Below, one piece after another: positions 40,316 through 50,612 of a DNA stretch of 64,000 nucleotides. The DNA is from Tritrichomonas foetus. Taxonomy: Eukaryota > Parabasalia > Tritrichomonadida > Tritrichomonadidae. The notes under the pieces are model-generated. The model had not been told where the DNA came from. It worked only from the letters and a program-made list of their open reading frames with translations, and searched no databases. Where the stretch lies: positions 59,648-123,647 of the forward strand of contig MLAK01000229.1 of NCBI GenBank assembly GCA_001839685.1, read 5' to 3'. Made by a program: the position numbers and the translations under genes. Numbering within the stretch: position 1 is the first letter of the stretch; each line of letters begins with the position of its first letter.

Positions 40316-40963
40316 ATGTTCTTCCCAATTACCCACATTAATTTTCCACTAGAAACATTCGCCCTTACGGCCGACGATAGGGCTGCTTTCAGAGAGCTCA
40401 AGGCGTTTTTCCAGAAAAATAGAGACAACTCATGTTGTCGCCATCAATCTTCATTTCGAGACGAATTCGAGAAAATCCTGGATTTCGTGAATAGAAGTAC
40501 TGACCACCGTCAAGCGCGAGCATTATTAAGTGGTGCTATCCAAGGCAATCTCTTAGACAACAACATTAATAATACCGGAAATAAAGACAGAAATTACATT
40601 TGCGTAAATTCACGACAGCTTCAGAATTTGATGGGGAGGTCTAAGTCAAGCGTGAATAACGGTCTCCAGCAGCTTGGATACTCCTCAATGAAGCCAGAAT
40701 CGAAATCCAAATCATATTTATTGTCGACTTTGCCGATTTTATTGAAAGACGCGGCACTTTTCAGACAGTGGACGGTCAGGAGTCGCATTCACGAATTGAA
40801 GGTCCTGCCAACTCCAAAAATCGATCGCCCAATATATTCGAACATCTTTGACAAGTTCGAAATCGAAGCAGAAAATGACCCGCTGAAAACATTCAGTTTC
40901 GTCCAAGAGCCAGAATTCGAAGTCCCCGACCTTGCTCCACCAATTGACCTATCGTGGCTTTGA
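40316..40963 (+). CDS. Inr-binding-domain (IBD, IBP39-family) transcription factor
   Basis: A 215-residue protein whose residues about 20-140 match the trichomonad initiator-binding domain, a winged helix first described in IBP39 of Trichomonas vaginalis. Visible features are FRDEFEKILDFVNRS, ARALLSGAIQGNLLDNN and the recognition-helix region YICVNSRQLQNLMGRSKSSV then NNGLQQLGYSSM, which matches the family pattern 'vNtrQLk.lLgrsKSSiNgslqklGy'. The C terminus (IYSNIFDKF to DLAPPIDLSWL) is acidic and may contact the transcription machinery. IBP39 recognises TCA-Py-T/A at transcription starts; this is one of several family members expected in the genome and may bind other DNA. It is shorter than IBP39. 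Confidence 0.8.
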   Translation: MFFPITHINFPLETFALTADDRAAFRELKAFFQKNRDNSCCRHQSSFRDEFEKILDFVNRSTDHRQARALLSGAIQGNLLDNNINNTGNKDRNYICVNSRQLQNLMGRSKSSVNNGLQQLGYSSMKPESKSKSYLLSTLPILLKDAALFRQWTVRSRIHELKVLPTPKIDRPIYSNIFDKFEIEAENDPLKTFSFVQEPEFEVPDLAPPIDLSWL

Positions 40964-41600
40964 AAGCCATGAATATTTTTTTCATATCATATATGATATG
41001 CATATTCAATAGAAATTATAATGAGCACTTTTTTATCAAGAAATTATGAAATTTGAATTTATTAAATTTGAATCAAAAACAGTGAAAATATCTGCCGGAA
41101 ATTCATCAATCCAATAAGAATATTATCGAGTATTGTACATTCATAGCTAATTTGATCGGTTGGTTTTCGCATTTGAAAATTTTAGTTTTATGTAAAGTAT
41201 TTTCTTATGGAAATTCATGATTTTTTACTTTTTTTATTTTATTTGATTATTTGTTTGATTAAAGTTGCGGATTTTTGTGATTTTCAATTTAATCGAAAAA
41301 TATATTCGTCGAATGGTGTGAAATCGGGGATTGTTTCTGATTCTAAAGAATATTTTATCAAATATACAGGAATATGTGCCAGTTTTGGCGAAAATAAAGT
41401 TATCAGAAAAATATTTAATTATATATTTTCAAAGAAAGAGTTCTTCATCTTTTGTGAAGTTATCTGATATCTTGATAATTCATAAGAATTATATAAGAAT
41501 TATCATCAAAAACTTGTTTATCAAAAATTTTATTATTGGAAAAAACAAGATAGAATTTATTTCCTTTTAATAAATAACAAAGAATGTATATACATATTTT
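40964..41600. other. Convergent intergenic region
   Basis: About 640 bases. An 86-codon frame (41207-41467) has skewed, hydrophobic, K/I/F-rich composition and no homology I can recognise, so I do not call it a gene. Confidence 0.4.
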
Positions 41601-44132
41601 TCATATATCTTCGTCATCGAAGTTGAAATCTTCTATATTAAAATCAATATTGGTTTTAGACATTGACCTTTGCCTTTTTGGTGGTGTTGGAATTGAATAT
41701 TTGTTATGTTTAGTATGAGGTGCAGGTGGTGTATTTTTTTTCGCAAAAATATCAAAAGAAGAATCACTAAATATTTTTTTCCCATTCTGGAGAATTTTTG
41801 GATCAAATGGCGTTGAAGTTACAGGAATGGATTGTCTATTTTGTGTTTCTTTCTTTATTTTCTTATGTCGCTTCTTTTCTTGTAATCCAGCAAATTCATA
41901 AGTAGAATTCTTTGATCTTGAACGATGATGATGACTTCGAACTTCACCAGGGAGTGGCGGTCTTGGTGAACGTGATGGACTCATTGGAAACATAGCTTTA
42001 ACATTAGTATTTGTAGCAAATGGATCATTTGTTATTCCATTCGATATTCCATTTCCATTAGATATTCCATTGGTTAGTTCTGAAGGAGACAACACTGGCT
42101 TTTTCACAGACGGCTTTCTCTCATTCTCAGGTGGTGTTGAGGGTACCTTAAATGGATCTTGATCAGGTCCACCATTAAAGCTAGGAAGTAACACTGGTGT
42201 CTGCACAACAGAAAATGGACTATGATTACCATCTGAATCATCTGCAGCTGCGCTTGCTGTACTTCTTCGAAGTTCAGGTGGTATAGCAAAAGGATCACGA
42301 TTAGTTATGACAAAAGTAGAATTACCATCAGCCTTTGAAACAGAAAAAGGATCGATATTCTTTGAAAATGGATCAATGTTTTTAGAGAAAGGATCATTGC
42401 TAGATGAAAATGGATCATTTTTAGAGCTTGTAGAGTTTGAACTGTCACTTTTAGGAATTGCAAAAGGATCAACTTCGTTTACAAAGTTTTGATCTGGTGA
42501 TTTTGTTGGTAGATTTGGAAGGGAAGTTGCATGGAACTTCTTTCTATGCTTTTTATGTTTCTTCTTTTCATCATACGAAGAAGCGATGGATGATACTAAA
42601 TCATGTGTTTCTCTCACAATTTGAAGACATTGTTCAATGAAGTAAAAAAGTCTTTGTTTGGTATCAAATGAGGTATTACTTTCAATTAATTTGAGGGATA
42701 AAGAAACTGCTTTGGAAATTTCAAAATCATTGGGATCAAGTGTAGCTAATGAACTAGCAATAGCTGAACAAATTGCATCATTTGGTTTGAATTTGTGGAA
42801 AATTAATTTTAGTTGTTTTAAATATGCCTTTATATCACCTTTTTCTATTTTTCCTTCACAGGCTGCTAAAATTGAGATCATCACAGATTTATCATCGATT
42901 TTATTCAATATTGGAATAATTGATCCAATATTTTCCAGTGCGTTGAAAGATTTCAGTAATTCGTTACTTCTCGCATTAATTGAAGGATTTTCAGATTGTA
43001 TGGTTCGAGCAAGAATAGGAATGAATATTGATGCGTTTGTCATCATGATTGCCTGATCAATAAAATAGTTAGCACATGTTTCTGAATCAAAAAGTGGCTT
43101 TAAAATATTCATATTAAAATCAATCGCATCAATTTTTTCTGCAGCTGTTAAAAGCAGCGGAAGAAGCTGGGGAATGAAAACTTCATTATCTTTCACTTCT
43201 TGAACAAGTATTGGAATAAATCTCCGAGTGATCAGTCGAGAAGAGTAGCTAGAAATGACAGTGGATAAATTTGTGTAAAACGACTGACGACTTTCTATCG
43301 GCTTTTCGCTGATTGTGAGAATAAAATTAAGTACCCTCACTTCAACGGGCGAAAGTGCAGGCGCTGATTTAATTTGGTCAAAGTTTGGCCGTTGCTCTGT
43401 TTCATTTAAAATGCAGCGGGAAATGATCGGCTTTATTTCGTCTGGAATTTGGAGTTCTGAAATATCCATTGGGCTTGGTGGAACTTCATTTAAAAATGTT
43501 TTGATACAAAATATTCCATATGAATAAACGTCTGAAGCAGCCGTTAATGGTTGGCGATTTCGTATTTCAGGTGAAGTAAAAAGTATATCCGTATCGAAAA
43601 TTGATGAATTTAATGGATAAATGTTTGGTTCGATAATTGTTTTATAATTAGTGAATTTCGCAAAGTGAACTAAGTTTCCGAGCTTCAAATCGAACTGTGG
43701 AGTGAAGTATATGCTCTCAGGGCTGATTGCGAAATGTGCGACGTTTAATTCGTTGTGCAAATATTGAAGGGCATCTGCGAGTTGATACGAAATAAAAAAC
43801 GACTCGTCTCTAGTGAAGCCAGCTTCTTCGTTGAAAACACTACAAATTCTTTCTGTTGAAAAACTCAATAAATCATTTTCGTCTGAAATTTCGAATATTC
43901 GGAGAATATTTGGATGACGGATGCGCTGAAGTGCGGTTAACGACAATCTGTATTTTGATATGAATTCTTTGACTTCTTTATCTGAGAAATTTTTTGATAT
44001 ATCGTTAAAATTAAATTTCCAAATCGAAACTAAAACTCCGCTCGAGATGTGAACTGCTGAACTTATTTCCCATAACTGTGTATTAAAGCAGTGCTCTATA
44101 TCTCTATAATTTGACGAAATCGAACAAGACAT
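41601..44132 (-). CDS. SCYL2-like pseudokinase with an eight-DPF endocytic tail
   Basis: An 843-residue protein. Residues about 20-260 form a protein-kinase fold that lacks catalytic motifs: the HRD loop reads VAHFAISPESIYFT and the DFG region reads LKLGNLVHFA, and no glycine loop is visible, while TSPEIRNRQPLTAASDVYSY (APE region, D of subdomain IX) is kept. Residues about 270-530 are HEAT-like helices, the architecture of the SCY1-like family. The C-terminal part has eight DPF motifs (DPFA, DPFS x4, DPFA, DPFK, DPFA; about residues 552-704), known ligands of AP-2 alpha-adaptin appendages, plus FDP and an acidic end. SCYL2/CVAK104 works in clathrin-mediated traffic, which this architecture fits. 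A TCATT initiator lies 22 bases upstream. Confidence 0.8.
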   Translation of the reverse strand: MSCSISSNYRDIEHCFNTQLWEISSAVHISSGVLVSIWKFNFNDISKNFSDKEVKEFISKYRLSLTALQRIRHPNILRIFEISDENDLLSFSTERICSVFNEEAGFTRDESFFISYQLADALQYLHNELNVAHFAISPESIYFTPQFDLKLGNLVHFAKFTNYKTIIEPNIYPLNSSIFDTDILFTSPEIRNRQPLTAASDVYSYGIFCIKTFLNEVPPSPMDISELQIPDEIKPIISRCILNETEQRPNFDQIKSAPALSPVEVRVLNFILTISEKPIESRQSFYTNLSTVISSYSSRLITRRFIPILVQEVKDNEVFIPQLLPLLLTAAEKIDAIDFNMNILKPLFDSETCANYFIDQAIMMTNASIFIPILARTIQSENPSINARSNELLKSFNALENIGSIIPILNKIDDKSVMISILAACEGKIEKGDIKAYLKQLKLIFHKFKPNDAICSAIASSLATLDPNDFEISKAVSLSLKLIESNTSFDTKQRLFYFIEQCLQIVRETHDLVSSIASSYDEKKKHKKHRKKFHATSLPNLPTKSPDQNFVNEVDPFAIPKSDSSNSTSSKNDPFSSSNDPFSKNIDPFSKNIDPFSVSKADGNSTFVITNRDPFAIPPELRRSTASAAADDSDGNHSPFSVVQTPVLLPSFNGGPDQDPFKVPSTPPENERKPSVKKPVLSPSELTNGISNGNGISNGITNDPFATNTNVKAMFPMSPSRSPRPPLPGEVRSHHHRSRSKNSTYEFAGLQEKKRHKKIKKETQNRQSIPVTSTPFDPKILQNGKKIFSDSSFDIFAKKNTPPAPHTKHNKYSIPTPPKRQRSMSKTNIDFNIEDFNFDDEDI

Positions 44133-45926
44133 CGAAATCGAAATTTGAGATAATGAAAAAAAAATCAGTTTTTCTTAGAAACAAAGGAATATTTGTGAAA
44201 ATGCACAATCAGGAGTAGAAATGAATAAGAAATAACTTAAATATTATGAAAAAGTTAAACCAATTTCTTAAAAAAATCAAGTACACATCTTAAAAAGTTT
44301 ACGGTTTTAGTAAAGAATAAAAAACAGATAATCAATGTTTTCTCAAATATTTCTTAAACCAATATGAAAAATTTCATTAAGAAATATCAAAAAGATTGCA
44401 AATGTTATCAAATAAACTTTTACAAAGTTTTTTTTTGTTAGGTCAAATAACAAACAAAGTATTTAAAATGTAGTCAATTTTTTGAATTAATTCAATACGT
44501 TTTAAATTTGGTGAAAGGATGAACGTAACTTTGCAATTGTATCGAAATGATATTAATGAACGTTGATTATTTCGAGAATGTATTTTTATTTCTCTTTCAT
44601 AGGTTGATTTATAACAGACGAAACAACATGTTTCTCATCAAATAAAACAAGTGTTTTATTTTATTTGTCATATTTTTAGATTTTTATTTGATTCATTTGT
44701 AAACAAACCTGGTCAAAAAAATTGAGAGAAATAAATCGTAAAAAAATATGAAGTGTTAGGATTGTTTTCAGATATTAAACAGGTATTCTAGATATTCTCT
44801 TCAGTATCCTAAAAATTGTATAACTTCTATTAAAACAACAAAATATTGACCTTCATTCTAAAGATCAATTTTTTCATTTTCAATTCAATATTATTTTTGA
44901 TGGTTGAAATGGAATTTATGATTGATTTTTTAAGAAATTCCAATCGATATATTTGTCTCCAAAATCGATTCTACCACCATTGAATTATATTATAAAAAAA
45001 TGCCACAATATACAATTATTCTTGAATATTAGTAATTACCATGAGATTTTTGAATTACTTCAATAAAAAATATTTCCCATAAATTTTATGAATTAATAAT
45101 CAATCTTTGAAAATATTGAAAACTCTTACAAATGCATTAAAATAGGAAGTTTCATAAGTAGCTACACTCGAATCCATTCATTATCTTACGGGAAAGGGGT
45201 ATTATTTAATTTTTTTTGGGATTCTCGACTGGCCTCTGAAAGATTCATCATGTCAAATTGTGAATGGGGTATTTTAACAGTATCTGAAATGTCTTCATCT
45301 TCACTCGTTGAAAGGGTTCAGTGACATTATCATTTCTGGTTAAATTTAATGGCTTTCCTTCATATAAAAAGTGAATATTATGCGTTGAGCTTATTCTCTC
45401 ACGATATTTAACATTGTTTTGATGATTTTTGTGATGTACATGACGATGATTAGGTGTTTAAGATTTTAGCTACAGAAAAATACATTCTGATCCATAAGAT
45501 AAACAAACAATCCTTTTATTGAATAGTTTTCTTAACAATGTGCATTATCACGCATCAAAATAACAAAATGGAAAAGTCAAATTCTAAAGGCTTGATTTTT
45601 AATTCGAATCGCACAACACATACTTTTTATGCACAAAAATTTCTTTCCACAGTATTCAATAGAGGATACCTCATCGAATAGATTCTTTCATTCTCAAAAA
45701 AATTTTATTGGAGTATGTGAAATGAAATATTAACTTTGTCGAGAAATCATTTTCCAAAATTATTTTTAGCATAAGCGTGAACTCTTGTAGTAAGAGAATA
45801 TTTATAATAAATTTACAAAAATTTAAATTATTTATTGAGTTTCATCGATTTTTCTAAAAATACGTTTAATTAAAATTTTCACCAGCTTTTTCAAAGAAAT
45901 TTTCACCAGAAACGACAAATATCGAA
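44133..45926. other. Long divergent intergenic region
   Basis: About 1.8 kb between divergent starts of the SCYL2-like and coiled-coil genes. It contains the SCYL2-like initiator (TCATT, minus strand, 44156-44152) and TGAAAAAGTTAA at 44247. No coding frame or RNA gene supported. Confidence 0.5.
44152..44156 (-). promoter_or_regulatory. Trichomonad initiator, TCATT
   Basis: Minus-strand TCATT; +1 adenine opposite 44154, 22 bases before the SCYL2-like ATG. Confidence 0.45.
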
Positions 45927-48900
45927 ATGCAAGGAAGAGAGGCAGGCAGAACACCTGCAACTTCTCGTCTTGCTCTTCTTTTGCAAAACCCTGATTTATT
46001 GAATATGAATGTTGATTATCATTCAACTCGCGAAGCTTTTTTGGAAGTATCCAATCAACTCGAAGAAGTGAAAAGAATTGTTTCAATTTTTCAACAAGCC
46101 GAATCAAAATTTGCCCATGTTGACGATACGCGTGCTTTGGGCCAAAATATCGAAAAACTCAATGACCATATCGATCAGAACGCAGACGACTTTTCGACAG
46201 AATTACGTGAACTCCGCGCTTACTTTTCTTTTCAAATCAAAGAATTAAACTCAAAAGTCGATAATAATTTATCCCATGTCATTGAAGAGATTTCGAGGCC
46301 AATTTCGAGCGCGCCAACTCCAACTCTTCCAGGCGATGCCGCCTCTTCAACAATGATGGATCCAACATTGAGAGCAGATATTGATAATTTAAAGCAAAGA
46401 TTTGAATCACTTCTTGCTGCCTTGTCTCGTCCAGAAACCGGAAGGTTTGATGAAGAAGAAGAGGAAGAAGAAGAAGCTGAAGACAATGAAGAAAAAAATG
46501 TGAATGAAAATATTAATCAACCCGAAGAAAAAAACGCACCTGCGTCTGCTGAAAAGCCATCTCCAAGTGTTCCGAAAAAGACAAATTCAACACCAGCATC
46601 CGTAAGAAAAGAACCTTCACCTGCACTACCATCACCACCAAAACAATCTGAAGATGAAAGCAACACCTCAAAAACTGAAGAAACATCAAGTACTCTTAAC
46701 TCACCAACAGTGAGGCCAAGACCACTTCAAAGTAGTCCCAAATCAAATCTAAAGAAAATAATAGATATGAGACTAGATGATTTCAAAATTCAAATTGATA
46801 GAATTAATGAAAAATTAAAGAAATATGATGATACTCTTGTTCCTTTACAACCAGTTGTCCAAAAAAATACAGCTGATATTGATTTACTTCGACCAGATCT
46901 TTTGAAAACAAAAGCAGATGTTATTTTCCTGAAAGGCGACATGGAAAGAGTCAAAGATTCACAGGCCAACTCTGTTGTTGATTTCATGAAAGAATTAAAT
47001 GAAAAGGCAGCAAAAACACAAGCGCCTGCCATGCCAGATATTGAAAAGCCTCTTCTTGCAATGAGACATCAATTCATGCAACAATTTGCAAAAATGGAGA
47101 ATGCTTTTAATGAACAATTGAAGAAAATGAGGGCTGAACTTATTAGTCTTAAAACATTAACTCATGAAATAAAAAACTTACCTCCTCCAACTCCTCCAAA
47201 TGAAGAAGAGCCTCCTATTTCAGTCACACAAGAATTCGCAGGCGAAGAACCTGCTGAAGTTGCTCTTCTTCGAGAAATGCAAAGAATTGCAGAAGAAGAA
47301 AGAATTAAACATCAAGAAGAACTTGCTCGTCTTGCAAAGGAAGCCGAAGAAAGAGCATCACGTGAAGCTGCAAGAGCAAAAGAAGAAAGAGAAAAAGAAA
47401 TCGAAGAAATGAAACAAAAAGAAGAAGAAAAGTTTTTATTAGAATCTTCAAGAGTTATTGAAAGCTTAAATAAAGAGACTTCGTATGAAACTGCTGAAGT
47501 TCAAACTGATTTTGATGAATCTTCAATGATAAGGCGTGATCATTATACAGAAGTAACTAATTTACCGAATCATATGATTGTTTCCGTAATTATGGATTCA
47601 CCGCCAAAACAAAAACCAATTAAAACTGAGAAGAAAATAGAAGAAAAAGTTGACAAAGATACTTCTAATGATGATGAATCACAGAAAACAACTGAGCAGC
47701 CATTAAGTGTAAGGTCAACAACATCATATGAATACTCACATCTGACTGTTCCTGATGATGAAGAATTAAATCATGTGAAGAAAGATATTCAAAAGCATCA
47801 AGAAATCATTGAAAGAATAGTTGAACAAATTGCTGAAACTTCTCAACAGGTTATTGAAGTTCCACCATTGAAATCTAAGCCAAAGAAAGAATCAGTACCA
47901 TCAAGCGAGCTCCAAGCAATTAAAGATGCTTGCACAGGACATGCAAAATCAATTGAATCACTTGAAGAGACAATGAAAGAACTTCAACAAAATATAATCT
48001 TCCTCAATCAACAGAAAAATCAAGAAGCTTTTAGCCAAAAACCACCTGAACCTCAAGAAATTACTCTTCAACCTAAACAAATCATTTTGACACCAGTTTT
48101 ATTCACACCAATGTATATTCAACCATTAGAAGTTCATAAAATTACTCCAAATCCTAAGCCAAAACCAAAACCGAAGCCAAAAACTGACAAACCAAAACCT
48201 AAGCCAAAGAGGCAAAAGAAGCCAATTGAAACAACTCCTGCCAAGGAAGCGCCCGCACCTGCGAATAAGAAGCATGAACCTGAAACTACAGAAAATGTTT
48301 CAGATAAAGAAACTACAGAACAGATTCAAGAAGAAGAAGAAATTAAAGAAACACAAAACGAAGAACATAAAGAAATTGATGAAACTCAAGAGAATACTCA
48401 TGAAGAGGAAGAACAAAATGATAATGATGAAAATTTATCTGATTATGAAACATATGAAATATCTGAACAAAATTCACCTAAATCTTCTCATAATCATTCT
48501 AGACATCGAAGTGGAAGCACTTCGCATAGATCTTCGCATCATCAAAGGCATAGAAGTGGAAGCACTTCACAAAGATCACCACATAGAAAGGGTGAAGAAG
48601 AAACTACCGAGCAGCCTAACCAAGAAAATGATCCTAATGCTTCAAATACTACTGGTCCAACATCACCAAAAACCACTGATGATTTAACAAGTCGTTCAAT
48701 GAATGAAAATGAAGAAGAAGAAACTCAAAGTGAACCGAAAATACCTTTAGTTACAGAAAAATCCGAATTCTTTTCTGCTGCTGAATCTTCAGTTGGTAGC
48801 GAAACTTATACTCAAGAAACAAAGATCTCTTCTTACACCGAAGAAGATGAGGAGGAGTATTACGAAATGGATCCAATGATCAAAGAGAGATTTGAACAAT

Positions 48901-50228
48901 TGAGTGAAATGATGATTTCTCATCAAGATCAAATTAAAAACATCAGGGAAGGTCTTGTTGATTTACGAACAAATCTTCAAATTCTGAAAAGTGAGAAAAA
49001 GAACTCAGTGAGTTATTTGCCTCAAATTGAAGTAATTGATGATTCCAATAAAAATGGAGACAAATCAATCGATGATAATGCAATTCGTGCTCTACGACGT
49101 CGAATGGATGCACAAACAAGAGAATTAGAAGAAGAGATATATAAAATGAAAAAGGAAATTCTTGAAATAAGGCACGAACAATCAAAGCAACCGCAAACAA
49201 TTACAGAACGAATTATCCAAGTTCCATTTCAAAATCCAAATCCACCAACTCGTCCAGCATCAAATACTAATACTGAAGTTATTGAAAGTCCAAAAGTTGA
49301 TAAATCAAAGAATCCGATTTTTGATGAAGAAAATAAAGTTTTACAAATTAAGCCACTTCATCTTCCAGATTTAACTGAAGAAAAGAAGAAAGTACCAAAA
49401 TTACCGATAGTTGATGCACCTTTAACACCTGATGGACGGTCAATTAATAAAAAAGATTCGAAATTATCTGCTCAACCAAATCAAATAGCCACACATACAC
49501 AACCTAGCACACCTAAAAATGATAAATTACCACCAATTTTACCACCTACATCCCCTGTTGATATATCATCAGCAAACACAAGTGCAACATATGCTGTAAA
49601 TACAACAGGTGACCAATCAAGGCCATTCTTCCATAATGTTGTTCATCAAAAAATAGACGAGTTAAATGTTTTAAATGCAACTGATCAAATAGATGAGCAT
49701 ATATTGAACTTAATTATTGAAGTCCGTGCTCAACTCATGCAACAAATTGGAAATAACACGAAAAGATTGGGTGATATTGAATCTAAAATCGACAATTTTG
49801 TTGATAAAGATTATGTACAAAAATTCTTCCAGAAAATGAGAGCAATTATCAATGAAATTAACTCAAATGTCGAATCGATGAAGACAACAATGCCTGATCG
49901 AGTAACTAAAGATGAAATGCAAAATGTTGTTGAAGAACTTTATCATGCTTTGACTGCAGATCAAGAAACATCAGGTGCAACACAGTCTTATCGATGCTTA
50001 CTCTGCGGAAGACCGAAAACTGCAATTTCTGGAATGATTCGAGACTTCAAAGTTGCAGAAGCACTCGGACAACCAACACAAACAACAGTTGCACAATCGC
50101 CAAATGCTGGTCCAAGAGGAACTTTGATTTATGGACCTGATAAACAAATGTATCGTGGAAAAGGTAATTTTGGTAGGCCAACTATTGCTACAGTTGACTC
50201 TAAAAAGACATTACCGAAAATGAAGTAA
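45927..50228 (+). CDS. Giant coiled-coil/disordered protein with C-terminal CxxC module
   Basis: A 1433-residue hydrophilic protein: N-terminal coiled coils (about 25-130), acidic and S/P/T-rich linkers, a long E/R/K helical segment (about 440-520), a KPKPKPK tract (about 745-765), an acidic stretch, a HSRHRSGSTSHRSSH then HRSGSTSQRS repeat (about 855-890), further coiled coils (about 990-1080) and a C-terminal module. That module has a helix-rich part (DQIDEHILNLIIEVRAQLMQ) then SYRCLLCGRPKTAISGM near residue 1355 and a basic G/P-rich tail. The module recalls the DUF4795 domain of QRICH2, a ciliary protein with a 'CxSCDRP' motif, but the match is weak. A cytoskeletal or flagellar scaffold is a guess. 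Confidence 0.6.
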   Translation: MQGREAGRTPATSRLALLLQNPDLLNMNVDYHSTREAFLEVSNQLEEVKRIVSIFQQAESKFAHVDDTRALGQNIEKLNDHIDQNADDFSTELRELRAYFSFQIKELNSKVDNNLSHVIEEISRPISSAPTPTLPGDAASSTMMDPTLRADIDNLKQRFESLLAALSRPETGRFDEEEEEEEEAEDNEEKNVNENINQPEEKNAPASAEKPSPSVPKKTNSTPASVRKEPSPALPSPPKQSEDESNTSKTEETSSTLNSPTVRPRPLQSSPKSNLKKIIDMRLDDFKIQIDRINEKLKKYDDTLVPLQPVVQKNTADIDLLRPDLLKTKADVIFLKGDMERVKDSQANSVVDFMKELNEKAAKTQAPAMPDIEKPLLAMRHQFMQQFAKMENAFNEQLKKMRAELISLKTLTHEIKNLPPPTPPNEEEPPISVTQEFAGEEPAEVALLREMQRIAEEERIKHQEELARLAKEAEERASREAARAKEEREKEIEEMKQKEEEKFLLESSRVIESLNKETSYETAEVQTDFDESSMIRRDHYTEVTNLPNHMIVSVIMDSPPKQKPIKTEKKIEEKVDKDTSNDDESQKTTEQPLSVRSTTSYEYSHLTVPDDEELNHVKKDIQKHQEIIERIVEQIAETSQQVIEVPPLKSKPKKESVPSSELQAIKDACTGHAKSIESLEETMKELQQNIIFLNQQKNQEAFSQKPPEPQEITLQPKQIILTPVLFTPMYIQPLEVHKITPNPKPKPKPKPKTDKPKPKPKRQKKPIETTPAKEAPAPANKKHEPETTENVSDKETTEQIQEEEEIKETQNEEHKEIDETQENTHEEEEQNDNDENLSDYETYEISEQNSPKSSHNHSRHRSGSTSHRSSHHQRHRSGSTSQRSPHRKGEEETTEQPNQENDPNASNTTGPTSPKTTDDLTSRSMNENEEEETQSEPKIPLVTEKSEFFSAAESSVGSETYTQETKISSYTEEDEEEYYEMDPMIKERFEQLSEMMISHQDQIKNIREGLVDLRTNLQILKSEKKNSVSYLPQIEVIDDSNKNGDKSIDDNAIRALRRRMDAQTRELEEEIYKMKKEILEIRHEQSKQPQTITERIIQVPFQNPNPPTRPASNTNTEVIESPKVDKSKNPIFDEENKVLQIKPLHLPDLTEEKKKVPKLPIVDAPLTPDGRSINKKDSKLSAQPNQIATHTQPSTPKNDKLPPILPPTSPVDISSANTSATYAVNTTGDQSRPFFHNVVHQKIDELNVLNATDQIDEHILNLIIEVRAQLMQQIGNNTKRLGDIESKIDNFVDKDYVQKFFQKMRAIINEINSNVESMKTTMPDRVTKDEMQNVVEELYHALTADQETSGATQSYRCLLCGRPKTAISGMIRDFKVAEALGQPTQTTVAQSPNAGPRGTLIYGPDKQMYRGKGNFGRPTIATVDSKKTLPKMK

Positions 50229-50612
50229 TCAAAAATAACGTTGGTGATATCTAATTGAAATTAATATTTTATTATTAATTTATGTTTGTAAACATGATTT
50301 TTAATTCTTATTTATTTTCTTACATTTGTCTTTTTTTTCCTCATGTATCCTTTAAATCTAATGACCAAAATGGAATTTTTAGCAATGGTTTGATTATGAG
50401 AGTGTTATGAGTACAACCTCTGTTTCACATTATAATAATTTTTCTTATTATCTTGATGGTTCTGTCAACAAAGAGGACATGAAATGACGATAAGGATGAA
50501 TCATATCATAACTTTTTCAAATAAAATAAGGAATTAGTAAACTGCCAGTTATTTGTTATGAAAAAGTTAAATCATTTTTTCGGGAAGTGAAAAAAAAGTT
50601 CCAGAAAAAGAA
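50229..50612. other. Intergenic region upstream of exportin gene
   Basis: About 380 bases with TGAAAAAGTTAA at 50559-50570, the reverse-oriented core at about 50510, and a TCATT initiator candidate at 50572-50576 (39 bases before the ATG). Confidence 0.45.
50572..50576 (+). promoter_or_regulatory. Candidate initiator, TCATT
   Basis: TCATT immediately after TGAAAAAGTTAA; +1 adenine at 50574, 39 bases before the exportin ATG. Confidence 0.35.

Noticed and set aside
41207..41570. 86- and 79-residue frames
   Set aside because: Composition-driven, overlapping in two frames, no motif.
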